DNA of 64,000 nt from CAVWCW01 sp963753615 (GTDB taxonomy: Bacteria; Pseudomonadota; Gammaproteobacteria; Chromatiales; Chromatiaceae): NCBI GenBank assembly GCA_963753615.1, contig CAVWCW010000005.1:1-64000 (forward strand), written 5' to 3'. Positions 17,052-25,646 of this stretch are shown piece by piece (the first letter of the stretch is position 1; every line of letters starts with the position of its first letter). Position numbers and translations under genes: made by a program. The notes under the pieces were generated by a model. That model worked only from the letters and a program-made list of their open reading frames with translations. It ran no database searches and was not told the DNA's origin.

Positions 17052-17372
17052 CCTGATTACCCCCATGCTTCAGCCAACGTCAGGGGGCGGTGTGACATGG
17101 GCGGTGTGCGGACCGCAACTTAACGTAACGCTTTAAATCATTTCCCTATGGCATTACAACCTCCCAGTGGGAGCGTGCAGCCGCGACCACCTGCGAGTGA
17201 TCGCAGGGCCAAGTCGCGGCTGCAAGCCGCTCCATCAGACTGAAAGAGCTTTGCCAAGCCTGCTTGCTGCTATGGCTCAACTCGATCAAAGCCCTGGAGT
17301 GGCGTCGAACCAAGTGCCGGTTGAACCATATCGGTGCTCCTCAATGCCGGCGGAGGCATGGGGGTAATCAGG
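17052..17372. repeat. 321-base segment bounded by 17-base perfect inverted repeats
   Basis: CCTGATTACCCCCATGC at 17052-17068 is exactly reverse-complemented at 17356-17372. Similarity stops sharply outside the 17 bases. No coding frame fills the interior and no convincing target duplication is visible (flanks CACAA and AAACT). It could be a MITE-like remnant or a relic of an insertion. Confidence 0.5.
17169..17233. repeat. REP-like compound palindrome
   Basis: The left arm GGGAGCGTGCAGCCGCGAC (17169-17187) pairs with the right arm GTCGCGGCTGCAAGCCGCTCC (17213-17233). A second stem, CCTGCGA/TCGCAGG, sits inside the loop. The GGAGCGGCTTGCAGCCGCGA type is a widespread gammaproteobacterial REP motif. 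Confidence 0.6.
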
Positions 17373-17424
17373 AAACTCAATGACCCCAACGGACCCATGC
17401 GAACACTGTCTGGGAAACCAGGGC

Positions 17425-17451
17425 TTGGCCCGCATATTTCACCGGGCCGCC
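17425..17451 (+). repeat. Degenerate repeat end (TTxGCCCGCAT..TTTCACCGGG)
   Basis: TTGGCCCGCATATTTCACCG at this site matches, with few changes, sequences at 39775-39796 and (inverted) 39871-39894. The shared core is GCCCGCA followed by TTTC/TTCTC and ACCGGG. This looks like the terminus of a lost insertion element; no transposase remains. Confidence 0.5.
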
Positions 17452-17561
17452 AGGCGGCTGCGCATAAGCGACTCGAAATTCGAGACCTTGCATAGGACTC
17501 GGGAGGCGTCTCCGGGTAGAGTCGGGTTAGCTGCTGCGACAAACTCGTAGCCGCTTGGTCC

Positions 17562-18359
17562 TCAATCCCTGCCGCCTCTGACATCCAACCGGTCCCGTAA
17601 CCGATCCCCCAGCAGATTCACCGCCAGCACCACCAGAAAGACGGCCAGCCCCGGGGCAAGCACCAAGTGGGGAGCGACCAGCATATAGCGGCTGCCGTCT
17701 CGGATCATGCTGCCCCAGGAAGCGGCGGGGGGCTGGACGCCAAGGCCGAGGAAGGACAGACCGGCCTCGGCTATCACCATCCCGGCGACGCCGAAGGTGG
17801 CCTCTACGATCAGGGGGGCCGCGGCCAGTGGCAGCAGGTGGCGCAGCAGGATACGGATACGGCCGGTGCCCAGGGCGCGGGCGGCGGCGACGTGGTCGCG
17901 TTGCTTCAGCGTGAGCACCTGGGCCCGGGCCAGTCGAGCGTAGCCGACCCAGCCCACCAGGCACAGGGCCAGGACCAGGTTGTCGACACCCGGCCCCATG
18001 ACCCCGGCCAAAGCGATGGCAAGCAGGATACCCGGAAAGGCGAGGAAGACGTCGATCACCCGCACCAACACCAGATCCGCCAGCCCGCCCCAATAGGCAG
18101 AAAGGGCCCCAAACAGGGTGCCGATTGCCCCCGACACCAGCACCACGCCCATAGCCACCACGAAGGAGGTGCGCGCCCCCATGATCAAGCGGTCTAGCAC
18201 CGGCCGCCCCAAGTCGTCGTTTCCGAGCCAGTGCCCGGCCCCCGGGCCGGCCAGTATCTGCGGCAGATCGATGCGCGCGGGCTCCAGCGGCAGCAGGGGA
18301 CCGAACAGGGCCAGCAAGGCCCAGGCCAGCAGTATCCCCAACGGCAACCAGAACCTCAT
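17562..18359 (-). CDS. ABC transporter permease, DppC/OppC type
   Basis: A 265-residue protein starting at ATG 18359 (MRFWLPLGILLAWALLALFG), whose start codon overlaps the end of the partner permease by four bases. It has the OppC-type short N-terminal segment with HWLGNDDLGRPVLDRLIMGA, then about six helices. The EAA signature region is RAQVLTLKQRDHVAAARALG and TGRIRILLRHLLPLAAAPLI, with EAGLSFLGLGVQPPAASWGS after it. It should form the membrane pore with the DppB-type subunit for di/oligopeptide, nickel or related uptake. No binding protein or ATPase gene is adjacent, so the substrate is unknown. Confidence 0.88.
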   Translation of the reverse strand: MRFWLPLGILLAWALLALFGPLLPLEPARIDLPQILAGPGAGHWLGNDDLGRPVLDRLIMGARTSFVVAMGVVLVSGAIGTLFGALSAYWGGLADLVLVRVIDVFLAFPGILLAIALAGVMGPGVDNLVLALCLVGWVGYARLARAQVLTLKQRDHVAAARALGTGRIRILLRHLLPLAAAPLIVEATFGVAGMVIAEAGLSFLGLGVQPPAASWGSMIRDGSRYMLVAPHLVLAPGLAVFLVVLAVNLLGDRLRDRLDVRGGRD

Positions 18360-19285
18360 GCCCCGGAACCCAGCCGGATCCGCGGGTCGATCCAGGCATA
18401 GGCCAGGTCGGTGAGGGTGGTGACCAGCACGTAACTCAGGCTGATCACCAGCACGCAGGCCTGCACTACCGGATAGTCGCGTTTCTGAATCGACTCCACC
18501 AGCAAGGAGCCAATGCCGGGCCAGGAGAAGACCGTTTCGGTGATTACGGCGCCGCCCAGCAAAGCGCCGAACTGGAGGCCGATCAGGGTGATGACCGGCA
18601 GCCAGGCGTTGCGCAAGGCGTGGCGCCAGACCACCGCCACCGGGCCCAGGCCCTTGGCTCGGGCGGTGCGCACATAGTCTTCGCCCAAGACCTCGAGCAA
18701 GCTGCTGCGCACCATTCGGGCGAGGATGGCGGCCAGGCTGGTGCCCAAGGTCAGGGCCGGCAAGACGATGCTGGCGGGACCTTCTCGCCCGCTGACCGGG
18801 GTCCAGCCGAGCCACAGGGAGAACACCAGGATCAGCACCGGGCCGAGCCAGAAGTTGGGAATGGACATGCCGAGCAGGGAGAAGCCCATGGCCCCGGCGT
18901 CCCAACCGCGATCCTTGTGCAAGGCGGCCAGCATACCCAAAGGTAGCGCCAGCAGCAGGGCCATGGCCAGAGACACTGCGGCCAGTTCCAGGGTCGGGGG
19001 GATGCGCTCGCCAAGCAATTCGGCGATCGGGCGCTGGGAGTGCAGGGAGCTGCCAAGGTCGAGCCGCAACACCCCTTCCAGGTAGGCGGCCAGCTGCAGA
19101 AATAGCGGTTGATCGAGCCCAAGCGCCGCTCGCAGGGCAGCGCGGTCGGCGGGTCGGGCGGACTCCCCCAACATCAGCTCTACCGGGTCGCCGGGGATCA
19201 GATGGATCATCAGGAATACCAGGCACACCACCCCCAGCACCACCACCAGGGCGCTGAACAGGCGTGAAGCCAGGAAGCTCAGCAC
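18356..19285 (-). CDS. ABC transporter permease, DppB/OppB type
   Basis: A 309-residue protein beginning at GTG 19285 (VLSFLASRLFSALVVVLGVV), the family start; that codon overlaps the TGA of the L,D-transpeptidase gene. DppB hallmarks are the first helix followed by MIHLIPGDPVELMLGE, LRAALGLDQPLFLQLAAYLE, SIPNFWLGPVLILVFSLWLG and the EAA loop region RSSLLEVLGEDYVRTARAKG and LRNAWLPVITLIGLQFGALL. The end reads TDLAYAWIDPRIRLGSGA. It pairs with the DppC-type subunit. Translational coupling to a peptidoglycan enzyme suggests a murein-peptide cargo, which is inference. Confidence 0.88.
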   Translation of the reverse strand: MLSFLASRLFSALVVVLGVVCLVFLMIHLIPGDPVELMLGESARPADRAALRAALGLDQPLFLQLAAYLEGVLRLDLGSSLHSQRPIAELLGERIPPTLELAAVSLAMALLLALPLGMLAALHKDRGWDAGAMGFSLLGMSIPNFWLGPVLILVFSLWLGWTPVSGREGPASIVLPALTLGTSLAAILARMVRSSLLEVLGEDYVRTARAKGLGPVAVVWRHALRNAWLPVITLIGLQFGALLGGAVITETVFSWPGIGSLLVESIQKRDYPVVQACVLVISLSYVLVTTLTDLAYAWIDPRIRLGSGA

Positions 19286-19782
19286 TCTGCCCCGCCCTCC
19301 AGGATCTCCACCGGGTCGCCGGCGCGGACCCGATCGAACAGCTCCAGCAGATCGGCATTGCGCATGCGGATGCAGCCGTGGGAGCGCGGCAGCCCCATGG
19401 GCTCGCCGTCGGGGCAGCCGTGTATGTAGATATAGCGCCGCAGGCTGTCGCAATCGCCGCCGCGGTTTAGCCCGGGCTCGCAACCGCTGAGCCAGAGAAT
19501 TCGGGTAAGAATCCAGTCCCGTTTCGGGTAGCGAGCTGCCAATTCGGGGGAATAGATCTCGCCGCTGGGGCGACGACCTATAAAGACCGCATTCTCCGAG
19601 CAGCCGCCCCCGATCTTGATGCGGATGCGGTGGCGCCCGCGCGGGGTACAGCCGCTGCCGTTGCGCTCCCCGGGGCCGTTAAGGGCGGTGGAGACCGGGT
19701 AGCGCCCCAGCAGGCGGTCGCCTCTGAACAAGGTCAGGATCTGGGTGTTCAGGTCGACGCGCAAGTAATTCGCTGAGGTCAT
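19279..19782 (-). CDS. L,D-transpeptidase (YkuD) without signal peptide
   Basis: A 167-residue YkuD-domain protein from ATG 19782 (MTSANYLRVDLNTQILTLFR). The catalytic signature SHGCIRM lies at 134-140 with nucleophile Cys137; His121 (IHGCPDG) is the other expected active-site histidine. The fold begins at residue 6, leaving no room for a signal peptide or membrane anchor. Upstream frames add only a non-hydrophobic leader. L,D-transpeptidases normally act in the periplasm on meso-DAP stems, so lack of an export signal is notable, although signal-less homologues are common in this clade (recalled). It is first in a coupled unit with dppB and dppC homologues and divergent from the beta-barrel gene. 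Confidence 0.85.
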   Translation of the reverse strand: MTSANYLRVDLNTQILTLFRGDRLLGRYPVSTALNGPGERNGSGCTPRGRHRIRIKIGGGCSENAVFIGRRPSGEIYSPELAARYPKRDWILTRILWLSGCEPGLNRGGDCDSLRRYIYIHGCPDGEPMGLPRSHGCIRMRNADLLELFDRVRAGDPVEILEGGAEC

Positions 19783-19912
19783 GGCTAACCGAGGCTCACA
19801 GGACGCTTCGCAGTTTACCCGGAACCAAGGCCGGATTCCGCAAGTTGTAGCTGGACTTGGGCGGTCCGCTGGCCTAGGATCACCGGCCAACACCATCACC
19901 TCGGAGCGCCTC

Positions 19913-20842
19913 ATGGATCTGACTTATTGTCGCCGTCCCGCCCGTCGGTTAGCGGCCCTGCTAGCGAGCGTCCTGCTGGCCCTGGCCACGAGCGTCGAGG
20001 CTGGCCCGCCGGCCGGCAATGAATGGCGCCTCAAGCTGGATGCAGGGGCCTTGCACCAGTTCGATGCCTCTCTTGACGACGGCGGCGATTTCGACATCGA
20101 CCGCTACTACCTGCGGCTGGGTGCGAGCCGCGGTTTTGGCCCAAGCGCCAACGCCGGTATCGCCCTGGGATACGGAGAGAGCCGCTATGATTTTTCAGGC
20201 GGCGGTTTCGGCGGCAGCGAGCCCTGGGGCAAGATCCGCGAGCTGCGCTTCAGCCTGCCCCTGAGCTACCGGCCCGAGGGCAACTGGAGCTACTTCGCCA
20301 TTCCCAGCCTGAGCTACCAGGGCGAGCCCGGTGCCAAGCGCTCCAAGAGCGACCGCTGGGGCCTGCTGGGCGGGGCCGCCTATCGCTTCAGCGAACGCCT
20401 GAGCATCGGGCCCGGCCTGGGGGCGTTCTCGGACATCGAGGACGACACCGATCTGTTTCCCATTCTGCTTCTGGACTGGAAGATCCGCGACGACTTGCGC
20501 CTGGAGACCGGGCGCGGTCTGGCCGCCTCCCGCGGGCCGGGCCTCACGCTGCGTTGGACTCCGCTGACGCGCTGGGAATTCAGTCTCAGCGCCCGCTACG
20601 AAAAGACCCGTTTTCGCCTCGACAAAGACGGGATCGTATCCAACGGGGTCGGCCAGGACAAATCGCTGCCGCTCGCCGTCGCCGCCAGTTACCAGCCCAA
20701 CCGGCAGGTGGAACTGAGTCTGCTCGCCGGCGCGGACTTTGCCGGCAACCTGCGCCTGGAAAACGCCGACGGCCAGCGCCTGGAGTCCAGCGACTACGAT
20801 ACCGCACCCTTCGTCGGCCTTTTGTTCACCTTGCGTCCCTGA
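19913..20842 (+). CDS. Outer-membrane beta-barrel protein (DUF6268-like)
   Basis: A 309-residue protein from ATG 19913 with CGGAG upstream. The signal peptide is MDLTYCRRPARRLAALLASV, then LLALATSVEA-G. The mature chain alternates polar and hydrophobic residues in repeated strands (RYYLRLGASRGFGPSANAGI, ELRFSLPLSYRPEGNWSYFA, WEFSLSARYEKTRFRLDKDG, VELSLLAGADFAGNLRLENA) and ends on the aromatic-rich strand FVGLLFTLRP. This is typical of DUF6268-type barrels, which are uncharacterised. Promoters of this gene and the transpeptidase must overlap in the 130-base divergent region. Confidence 0.75.
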   Translation: MDLTYCRRPARRLAALLASVLLALATSVEAGPPAGNEWRLKLDAGALHQFDASLDDGGDFDIDRYYLRLGASRGFGPSANAGIALGYGESRYDFSGGGFGGSEPWGKIRELRFSLPLSYRPEGNWSYFAIPSLSYQGEPGAKRSKSDRWGLLGGAAYRFSERLSIGPGLGAFSDIEDDTDLFPILLLDWKIRDDLRLETGRGLAASRGPGLTLRWTPLTRWEFSLSARYEKTRFRLDKDGIVSNGVGQDKSLPLAVAASYQPNRQVELSLLAGADFAGNLRLENADGQRLESSDYDTAPFVGLLFTLRP

Positions 20843-21014
20843 GCCGGCCGCTCGAACCTTGCGCACGAGTGCCGAGGGTTTCGGCATTGACGAAATCCAT
20901 AGGCCCGAGCCCGCAGCGAGGGTGTAAAATAATAGCGAATGCCGGGCATCCCCCCGGCTGGAGCGGACCCAAGGGCAAGGACGCGCCCGCGACCTGAAGT
21001 GGCAAAGCAGTAGC

Positions 21015-21734
21015 ATGCGCCTGGATCGACCCAACAACGAATTAACCCCCGCCAAGCCACTGCGCAAACTGGCTTTGCGTCCGACGGGCGAGGCAAGTCC
21101 CCCGGCAGATTCCAAGGGAAGGCACTTTGTGGAACCATGGCGCTTGGACGAGGCGCGCAAGGTGGCCATCGTTCACGCCCTGGAGCAGCACAATATCGGC
21201 GACGTGGAAAGCCGGCGCCTTTTTGCCGGGGCGCTGGAATACCAACTCGCGACCTACAGGGAACTGGCGGCCGCGGCCCCGCTTGCCCCGCCGCCTTCCC
21301 AGGAGGCGGGTACCGCGGCCCTGGACGCGCTGGCGGAACGGGCCCGGGAACTGGCTCGCATACTGGCGGAGATCCCTCAGGAGCAAGAACCCGAGCTGCT
21401 GCGGACCCTGGCGGAACAGGACGAGATGGGCCGGGACTACGCGCCGCGCTATCTCGACATCCTGCATACCGAAGCCAGCCGCCTGGCCGAGGCCAGCGCG
21501 CTCCTGGCGATCGGCCTGCGCGCCGCGCCGCCGGCGACGACGGCGAGCGATGATCCCTCTCCGGCCCTGCTTGTGTTGCTGCGCTCGCTGGCACAGGTAT
21601 TCGAGGAATGCTTCGAGCAGGCGCCCAGCGCTGCGCCCCGGGGCCCATTTGCGAACACCCTGAAATTGATCTCGGACAACCTCGCGGTGGAAATACCGCG
21701 CTCCAAGGCAGTGCTCGAAACGGTGCTGGCCTAA
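21015..21734 (+). CDS. Hypothetical helical protein
   Basis: A 239-residue cytoplasmic protein rich in Ala, Leu and Glu, predicted nearly all helical (ARKVAIVHALEQHNIGDVES, LDALAERARELARILAEIPQ, YLDILHTEASRLAEASALLA, PALLVLLRSLAQVFEECFEQ). No motif or membrane segment is seen and I do not recognise a family. Codon pattern and compactness support a real gene. Its stop overlaps the convergent phosphatase stop by four bases. Confidence 0.6.
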   Translation: MRLDRPNNELTPAKPLRKLALRPTGEASPPADSKGRHFVEPWRLDEARKVAIVHALEQHNIGDVESRRLFAGALEYQLATYRELAAAAPLAPPPSQEAGTAALDALAERARELARILAEIPQEQEPELLRTLAEQDEMGRDYAPRYLDILHTEASRLAEASALLAIGLRAAPPATTASDDPSPALLVLLRSLAQVFEECFEQAPSAAPRGPFANTLKLISDNLAVEIPRSKAVLETVLA

Positions 21735-22399
21735 CCGGAAACCGCCGCCGGCTGGGGCCGGGTATCGGCTCTATGGAAGGGCAGCTCGATCACCTTCTTG
21801 TTGGCGAAACCCGAGGGCTCGCCCAACTCGTCGTACGACAGGCAAACCCCGTTGCGGACCATAAAGTCGCCGATATAGCGGTGGCCGATCTTGCGCTTGA
21901 GATTGGCGGCGTAGTCGAGCCCCAACAGCCCGCATACCAATCCCCGGATGACGCCCGCGTGCACCACCACGAGCAGGCAGTCTTCCCGGTGCTTGCGCTC
22001 CAGACCCAGGAGATAGGTAAGGCTTCGGGTCTGCATCTGGCGGAAGCTTTCACCCGCCGGGTAGACGAAGTCGGGGTTCTTTTTGTGCTCGGGGAAGTGC
22101 TCTTTGACCCAGCTCTTGTCCTTGCCGTACAGCGCCCCGTAGTTGACCTCGTTCAGGGCCGGGGCGTCATTGACCACCAGGATGCCGCGTTTGCGCGCGT
22201 AGAACATGGCGGTCTGGCGGGAACGTTCGAGAAAGCTCGAATAGACCGCGTCGATCTTAACCTCGGCGGCGCGCAGACGCGCATCCACCGCCTCCAGATC
22301 CTCGGCCCATTCCTTGACCCGCGGGGAATCGCCCCAGCCGAGTATCTGGTTGTTGGCGTTACCCAACGTCTTGTAATGGCGAACAACCAATACGCGCAT
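21731..22399 (-). CDS. Histidine phosphatase superfamily protein
   Basis: A 222-residue protein from ATG 22399 (MRVLVVRHYKTLGNANNQIL). The catalytic RHx motif is RHY instead of the usual RHG. Other superfamily elements are YSSFLERSRQTAMFYARKRG (second Arg), the central acid in PALNEVNYGALYGKD, and the C-terminal VVVHAGVIRGLVCGLLGL with the second catalytic His. It is like phosphoglycerate mutase/phosphatases such as GpmB, but the substrate is not predictable. The RHY substitution is unusual, although residues after His vary in divergent members. A longer in-frame start (22477) lacks support. Confidence 0.8.
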   Translation of the reverse strand: MRVLVVRHYKTLGNANNQILGWGDSPRVKEWAEDLEAVDARLRAAEVKIDAVYSSFLERSRQTAMFYARKRGILVVNDAPALNEVNYGALYGKDKSWVKEHFPEHKKNPDFVYPAGESFRQMQTRSLTYLLGLERKHREDCLLVVVHAGVIRGLVCGLLGLDYAANLKRKIGHRYIGDFMVRNGVCLSYDELGEPSGFANKKVIELPFHRADTRPQPAAVSG

Positions 22400-23222
22400 A
22401 GGGTTATATCGTTGGAAACGTGGGGGTTTCCCGAAATCTATCACTATATCGCGGAGCGAGCCAAGGGTTTTCGGCATTTGGCACCGATTGCGCCCGAATC
22501 AGCACCCTCTTCCGGCCCAACCCCGGGACGATGTCGAGTTCCAGCCGCCCCCCAATGATCGATCGAGGATCGCTTCTCCTGTTTCGGGGCAGCCTGCCCG
22601 GGCTCGACCGCTTGGCCGAGAAACAAGATCGCTTTCGGCGCGCTCACTGCGCGCAGTCCGAGGAGCGCCCCCATCCCACACGCCACCCTGCTCGGCGCCG
22701 CGCCGCCGAAAGGCAGCCCGGAATCCCGGAACGCAAATTTGGAAAGATGTGTCCCACTCCGCATTTTCGTCTTTCGAAAACGTTAATAATTGAATCTGGC
22801 CGACCCGGACTATAGGGTTTCGGCGCTGCCGCGCGAGACGCCTTCGTACTCGGCATGCATACCCGGGATTCGTTGACCGTCGTCGGTGTGGGCTGGTTGG
22901 TACAACAAGCAAGTAGAGGGAACAGGCGCAGGATCGCGCCGCAAAGTGGCCCCCTCGGGGTCGCGGGGAAAGGGGCACCGGTGCTGAGGCACCGGTGCCT
23001 TTTCTTTTTGCGAAGCGATCACCCTGCCCGCTCAGCGTCGGTACCCCCCTTCCTGTACGAACGGCAACCGATCTCCGCCGGGAAGCGCAAATTCTGCCCA
23101 TCAACCGTTTGTGACCCACCCAGCGAGGCCGGTATCCTAGCCAGGACCCATCGGGTATCGCAAGGCAGGTCCTATTGGGATCAGGCAACTCGATTCGGCA
23201 TTTCTACGGCGAGGAAAGAAGG
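22400..23222. other. 823-base non-coding stretch with an orphan terminator
   Basis: No protein family is recognisable in any frame. It contains promoter-like TTGAAT (22790) and TATAGG (22811) boxes with a short 15-base spacer. Stem-forming GC-rich sequence follows (GGCCCCCTCGGGGTC around 22948-22962), then a strong plus-strand terminator near 22990. This may be a small RNA gene. Confidence 0.5.
22969..23009 (+). terminator. Strong rho-independent terminator
   Basis: A perfect stem GGCACCGGTG/CACCGGTGCC with loop CTGAGG is extended by AAAGG/CCTTT and followed by TTTTCTTTTT. The T-run is on the plus strand only. No plus-strand gene precedes it for more than a kilobase, so it must end an unannotated transcript or protect the gene at 23223. 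Confidence 0.85.
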
Positions 23223-23927
23223 ATGGACTATATCGATTTCGGCTTCCTTGAGCGCTTCGACCCACAGGTGTTTCAGAAACAGAAGCCCTATCCCTGGTGG
23301 AACCCGGAGGGTGCGCTTACCGCCGAGGGTTATCGGAGGCTGCTGGAGACGCTGCCCGACGTCTCGATGTTCGACAAGAAGTTCGGAGTGACGCGGTCCC
23401 ATGGACAATACAACCATGATCGTTACGCGCTGGAGTACCACGACGGCTTGGCGCTCTCCCCGTCGTGGAAGGATTTCATCGCCGAACTCCAGGGAAATCG
23501 ATACCGGAAATTTCTGTGTCGGTTGTTCGGCGTACGTTCGGTTTTCCTGAACTTTCATTGGCATTACACGCCCAACGGCTGCTCGGTATCTCCGCATTGC
23601 GACGCAAAACGAAAGCTGGGTTCGCACATCTTTTATCTGAACACCGAGGAAGACTGGGACCCGCAGTGGGGGGGCGAGACACTGATCCTAGAGGACGGGG
23701 GACGCTTTCACCACAAATCGGCGCCGGCGTTCGAAGAGTTCGATCGAGCTATGCCCTCGGTAGCGAGCGGTAACCGAAGCCTGCTATTTGGGCGCTCTGG
23801 AAATTCCTGGCACGGTGTACGGGAGATCCATTGTCCGGAGGGGCGGCTTCGGAAGGTGTTCATTGTGGTGGTGAACAGTAATACTTTGGTCGCCCGGCTG
23901 CGCCGGCGCTTCAAGCAAGCGGCCTAA
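23223..23927 (+). CDS. 2OG-Fe(II) oxygenase, paralogue A
   Basis: A 234-residue protein from ATG 23223 with GAGGAAAGAAGG upstream. The iron-binding triad is His125-x-Asp127 (SPHCDAK) and His197 (NSWHGVR); Arg210 (RLRKVFIVVV) is the likely 2-oxoglutarate carboxylate ligand. The core LFGVRSVFLNFHWHYTPNGC and IFYLNTEEDWDPQWGGETLI forms the double-stranded beta-helix. It aligns without gaps over all 234 residues with the gene at 56233-56937. Such enzymes hydroxylate small molecules, proteins or glycans; the substrate is unknown. It stands alone behind a terminator, unlike its paralogue, which is in an operon. Confidence 0.85.
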   Translation: MDYIDFGFLERFDPQVFQKQKPYPWWNPEGALTAEGYRRLLETLPDVSMFDKKFGVTRSHGQYNHDRYALEYHDGLALSPSWKDFIAELQGNRYRKFLCRLFGVRSVFLNFHWHYTPNGCSVSPHCDAKRKLGSHIFYLNTEEDWDPQWGGETLILEDGGRFHHKSAPAFEEFDRAMPSVASGNRSLLFGRSGNSWHGVREIHCPEGRLRKVFIVVVNSNTLVARLRRRFKQAA

Positions 23928-24329
23928 TACCCGATTGCGTCTTGCGATTGGGCCGGCGAACGACATTCAGAGAGCGGGAAGGAGACCGCACGCGCCTCGA
24001 AGAGCTGGTGCTGGCCGCCTATTTCTGCCGTGATTTGCTGGGTACCCGCCCCCCGCCGAGCCGCCTGTCTGCAGGACCCTTTACGCGGATTCCACAGCCT
24101 GTGATCCGGTTCAGCCGGCGCACCTCCCCGAACCTTTACGCCGCCCTCCGACGTCTTCGGGGATGAGGGGCAGCGTCAGACAGCCGCTGGCCTTTCGGTT
24201 ACACTCGGCCACAGCCTATAGTATCCGGGTCTCGCCGGTTTTCGACCCTGAGATCTCGGCGATACCGTATCGGGACCGGCGGCCCAACCCATCACCACCG
24301 TTCCCACTAAGAGGAGGTGCTGAAAAAAT
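23928..24329. other. 402-base intergenic stretch
   Basis: No gene or RNA is recognised. A TATAGTAT element near 24217 may serve as a -10 box for the SGNH gene, but no good -35 is seen. Confidence 0.4.
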
Positions 24330-25598
24330 ATGCGCGCATTCGCAAAGGCGCTCGCTGGAGGCTTGCTGTCGGTTGCCATTTTCCTTGCGGCCCTGGAAGC
24401 CGGGCTCCGCCTGATACCTGCGGCTATCCCCTTGGCGATGCTCCAGCATTTCGAGCCGGAGCTGCGCTCGCATATCGCGTCCCGGCGCAATCTGTCGACC
24501 AAGAAGGACACGGTCCTGGTCCCACGCGACGACGGCGGTCCCGCCGACCGGATGTGGATCTACCGCCCCGAGGCCGAGATCCATTATGACTTCGACGAGC
24601 CGCGAACCGTCCCCAGGGTGCGCGTCGACAAGCAGGGTTTCTGCAACCCGGATCCCGTCGCCTACGATGACTCCCCGAGCTTCGATGTGATCGTGGTGGG
24701 CGATTCCTTCTCCTGGTGCCTCGCCGTGGAGCCGTCGGACACCTGGCCCGCCCGCTTCGAGACGCTGACCGGCCTCGCGACCTACAACCTCGGTCACCCG
24801 GGTCGGGGCCTGTACGAGTACTTGCAGCTTCTGAAAAACCTTGGCCTGCGCAAATCGCCGCGCATCGTGGTGATGAACGTCTACGAAGGTAACGATTTCC
24901 GGGACGCGTTCTTTTTCCACAAGGCAAGGGCAGAGCGCGGGAGCGCGGTCGCCCGTCAGACCTGTCCGTTCGATTCAGCCAGGGTTTGCGACTTGATTGA
25001 GCACGCCAACAACAGCTTTCTCGGCAGGCACAGCTATGCCTACAACCTGCTGGCGGCGACCGCATGGCGGCTCGCCGCCAGCGCCGACAAGAATGAGATC
25101 GATTTCGGGTACCAGGTCACTTTTTCTGACGGCAGCAGCGTGGAAATGAACTCAAACAACGCGGACCGCGACGAGGTGGAGTTCGCACAGCGACTCGAGG
25201 ACGGGCGCCTCGACGTCACCCTGTTCGACCCCGCCCTCGCCGAGTTCAGGGACCTGGCCGAGCAATGGGGGTTCGTCCCGATCCTCCTCTACACGCCCTC
25301 GGCCTATAGCGTCTACGCGGGGATGACGACCTTCGACGACCCGAACATCGAGCGTACGATGCGCAACTACAGCAACAGTCTGCGGCGCTATTTCGCCGCC
25401 AAGGCTCAGGAACTCGGGTTCCTTTATCTGGATTTGACCCCTCAGTTGGCCGCGGCCGCGCGTGCGTCGGGCGCCGACGATCTGCTTTATTTCCGGACCA
25501 ACGTCCATTTCACCCAGAGCGGTCACCAAACCGTGGCGACCCAACTCGCCGAGCTGGTCCGCGAGAAACTCGGTCCGCTGCACAGAGATGCCCCTTAG
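24330..25598 (+). CDS. SGNH/GDSL-fold hydrolase or acetyltransferase-like protein
   Basis: A 422-residue protein with GAGGAGGTG before ATG 24330. One N-terminal hydrophobic segment (LLSVAIFLAALEAGLRLIPA) is a signal anchor. The SGNH block I motif is VIVVGDSFSWC, with candidate nucleophile Ser126; YNLGHPGRGLYEYL and VVMNVYEGNDF supply blocks II and III (Gly and Asn). The C-terminal catalytic part is YFRTNVHFTQSGHQTVA (His). This resembles AlgX/AlgJ-like and exopolysaccharide-linked SGNH proteins that add or remove acyl groups on cell-surface glycans. In many bacteria such a gene neighbours carbamoyltransferase, SxtJ and DUF5989 genes. A DUF5989-like gene faces it here at 25647-25766. Confidence 0.8.
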   Translation: MRAFAKALAGGLLSVAIFLAALEAGLRLIPAAIPLAMLQHFEPELRSHIASRRNLSTKKDTVLVPRDDGGPADRMWIYRPEAEIHYDFDEPRTVPRVRVDKQGFCNPDPVAYDDSPSFDVIVVGDSFSWCLAVEPSDTWPARFETLTGLATYNLGHPGRGLYEYLQLLKNLGLRKSPRIVVMNVYEGNDFRDAFFFHKARAERGSAVARQTCPFDSARVCDLIEHANNSFLGRHSYAYNLLAATAWRLAASADKNEIDFGYQVTFSDGSSVEMNSNNADRDEVEFAQRLEDGRLDVTLFDPALAEFRDLAEQWGFVPILLYTPSAYSVYAGMTTFDDPNIERTMRNYSNSLRRYFAAKAQELGFLYLDLTPQLAAAARASGADDLLYFRTNVHFTQSGHQTVATQLAELVREKLGPLHRDAP

Positions 25599-25646
25599 CG
25601 CAGCGAAATCCGCGAAGAGCTGAACCGATGGATGCCCCGCGATCGT

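Larger units (their letters stand above)
16884..17561. other. 678-base non-coding stretch rich in hairpins and repeat ends
   Basis: No credible gene is seen on either strand. It holds a 17-base perfect inverted repeat pair (17052-17068 and 17356-17372), a compound REP-like palindrome inside that pair, and a separate repeat end at 17425-17451. Confidence 0.6.

Noticed and set aside
17562..19358. One 598-residue DppC-like protein
   Set aside because: The first 333 codons are Arg/Pro-rich antisense-like translation of dppB. The family start is ATG 18359.
22800..23010. 6S RNA or tmRNA
   Set aside because: Length would suit 6S RNA, but neither the conserved central-bubble sequences nor tmRNA tag and acceptor features are present.
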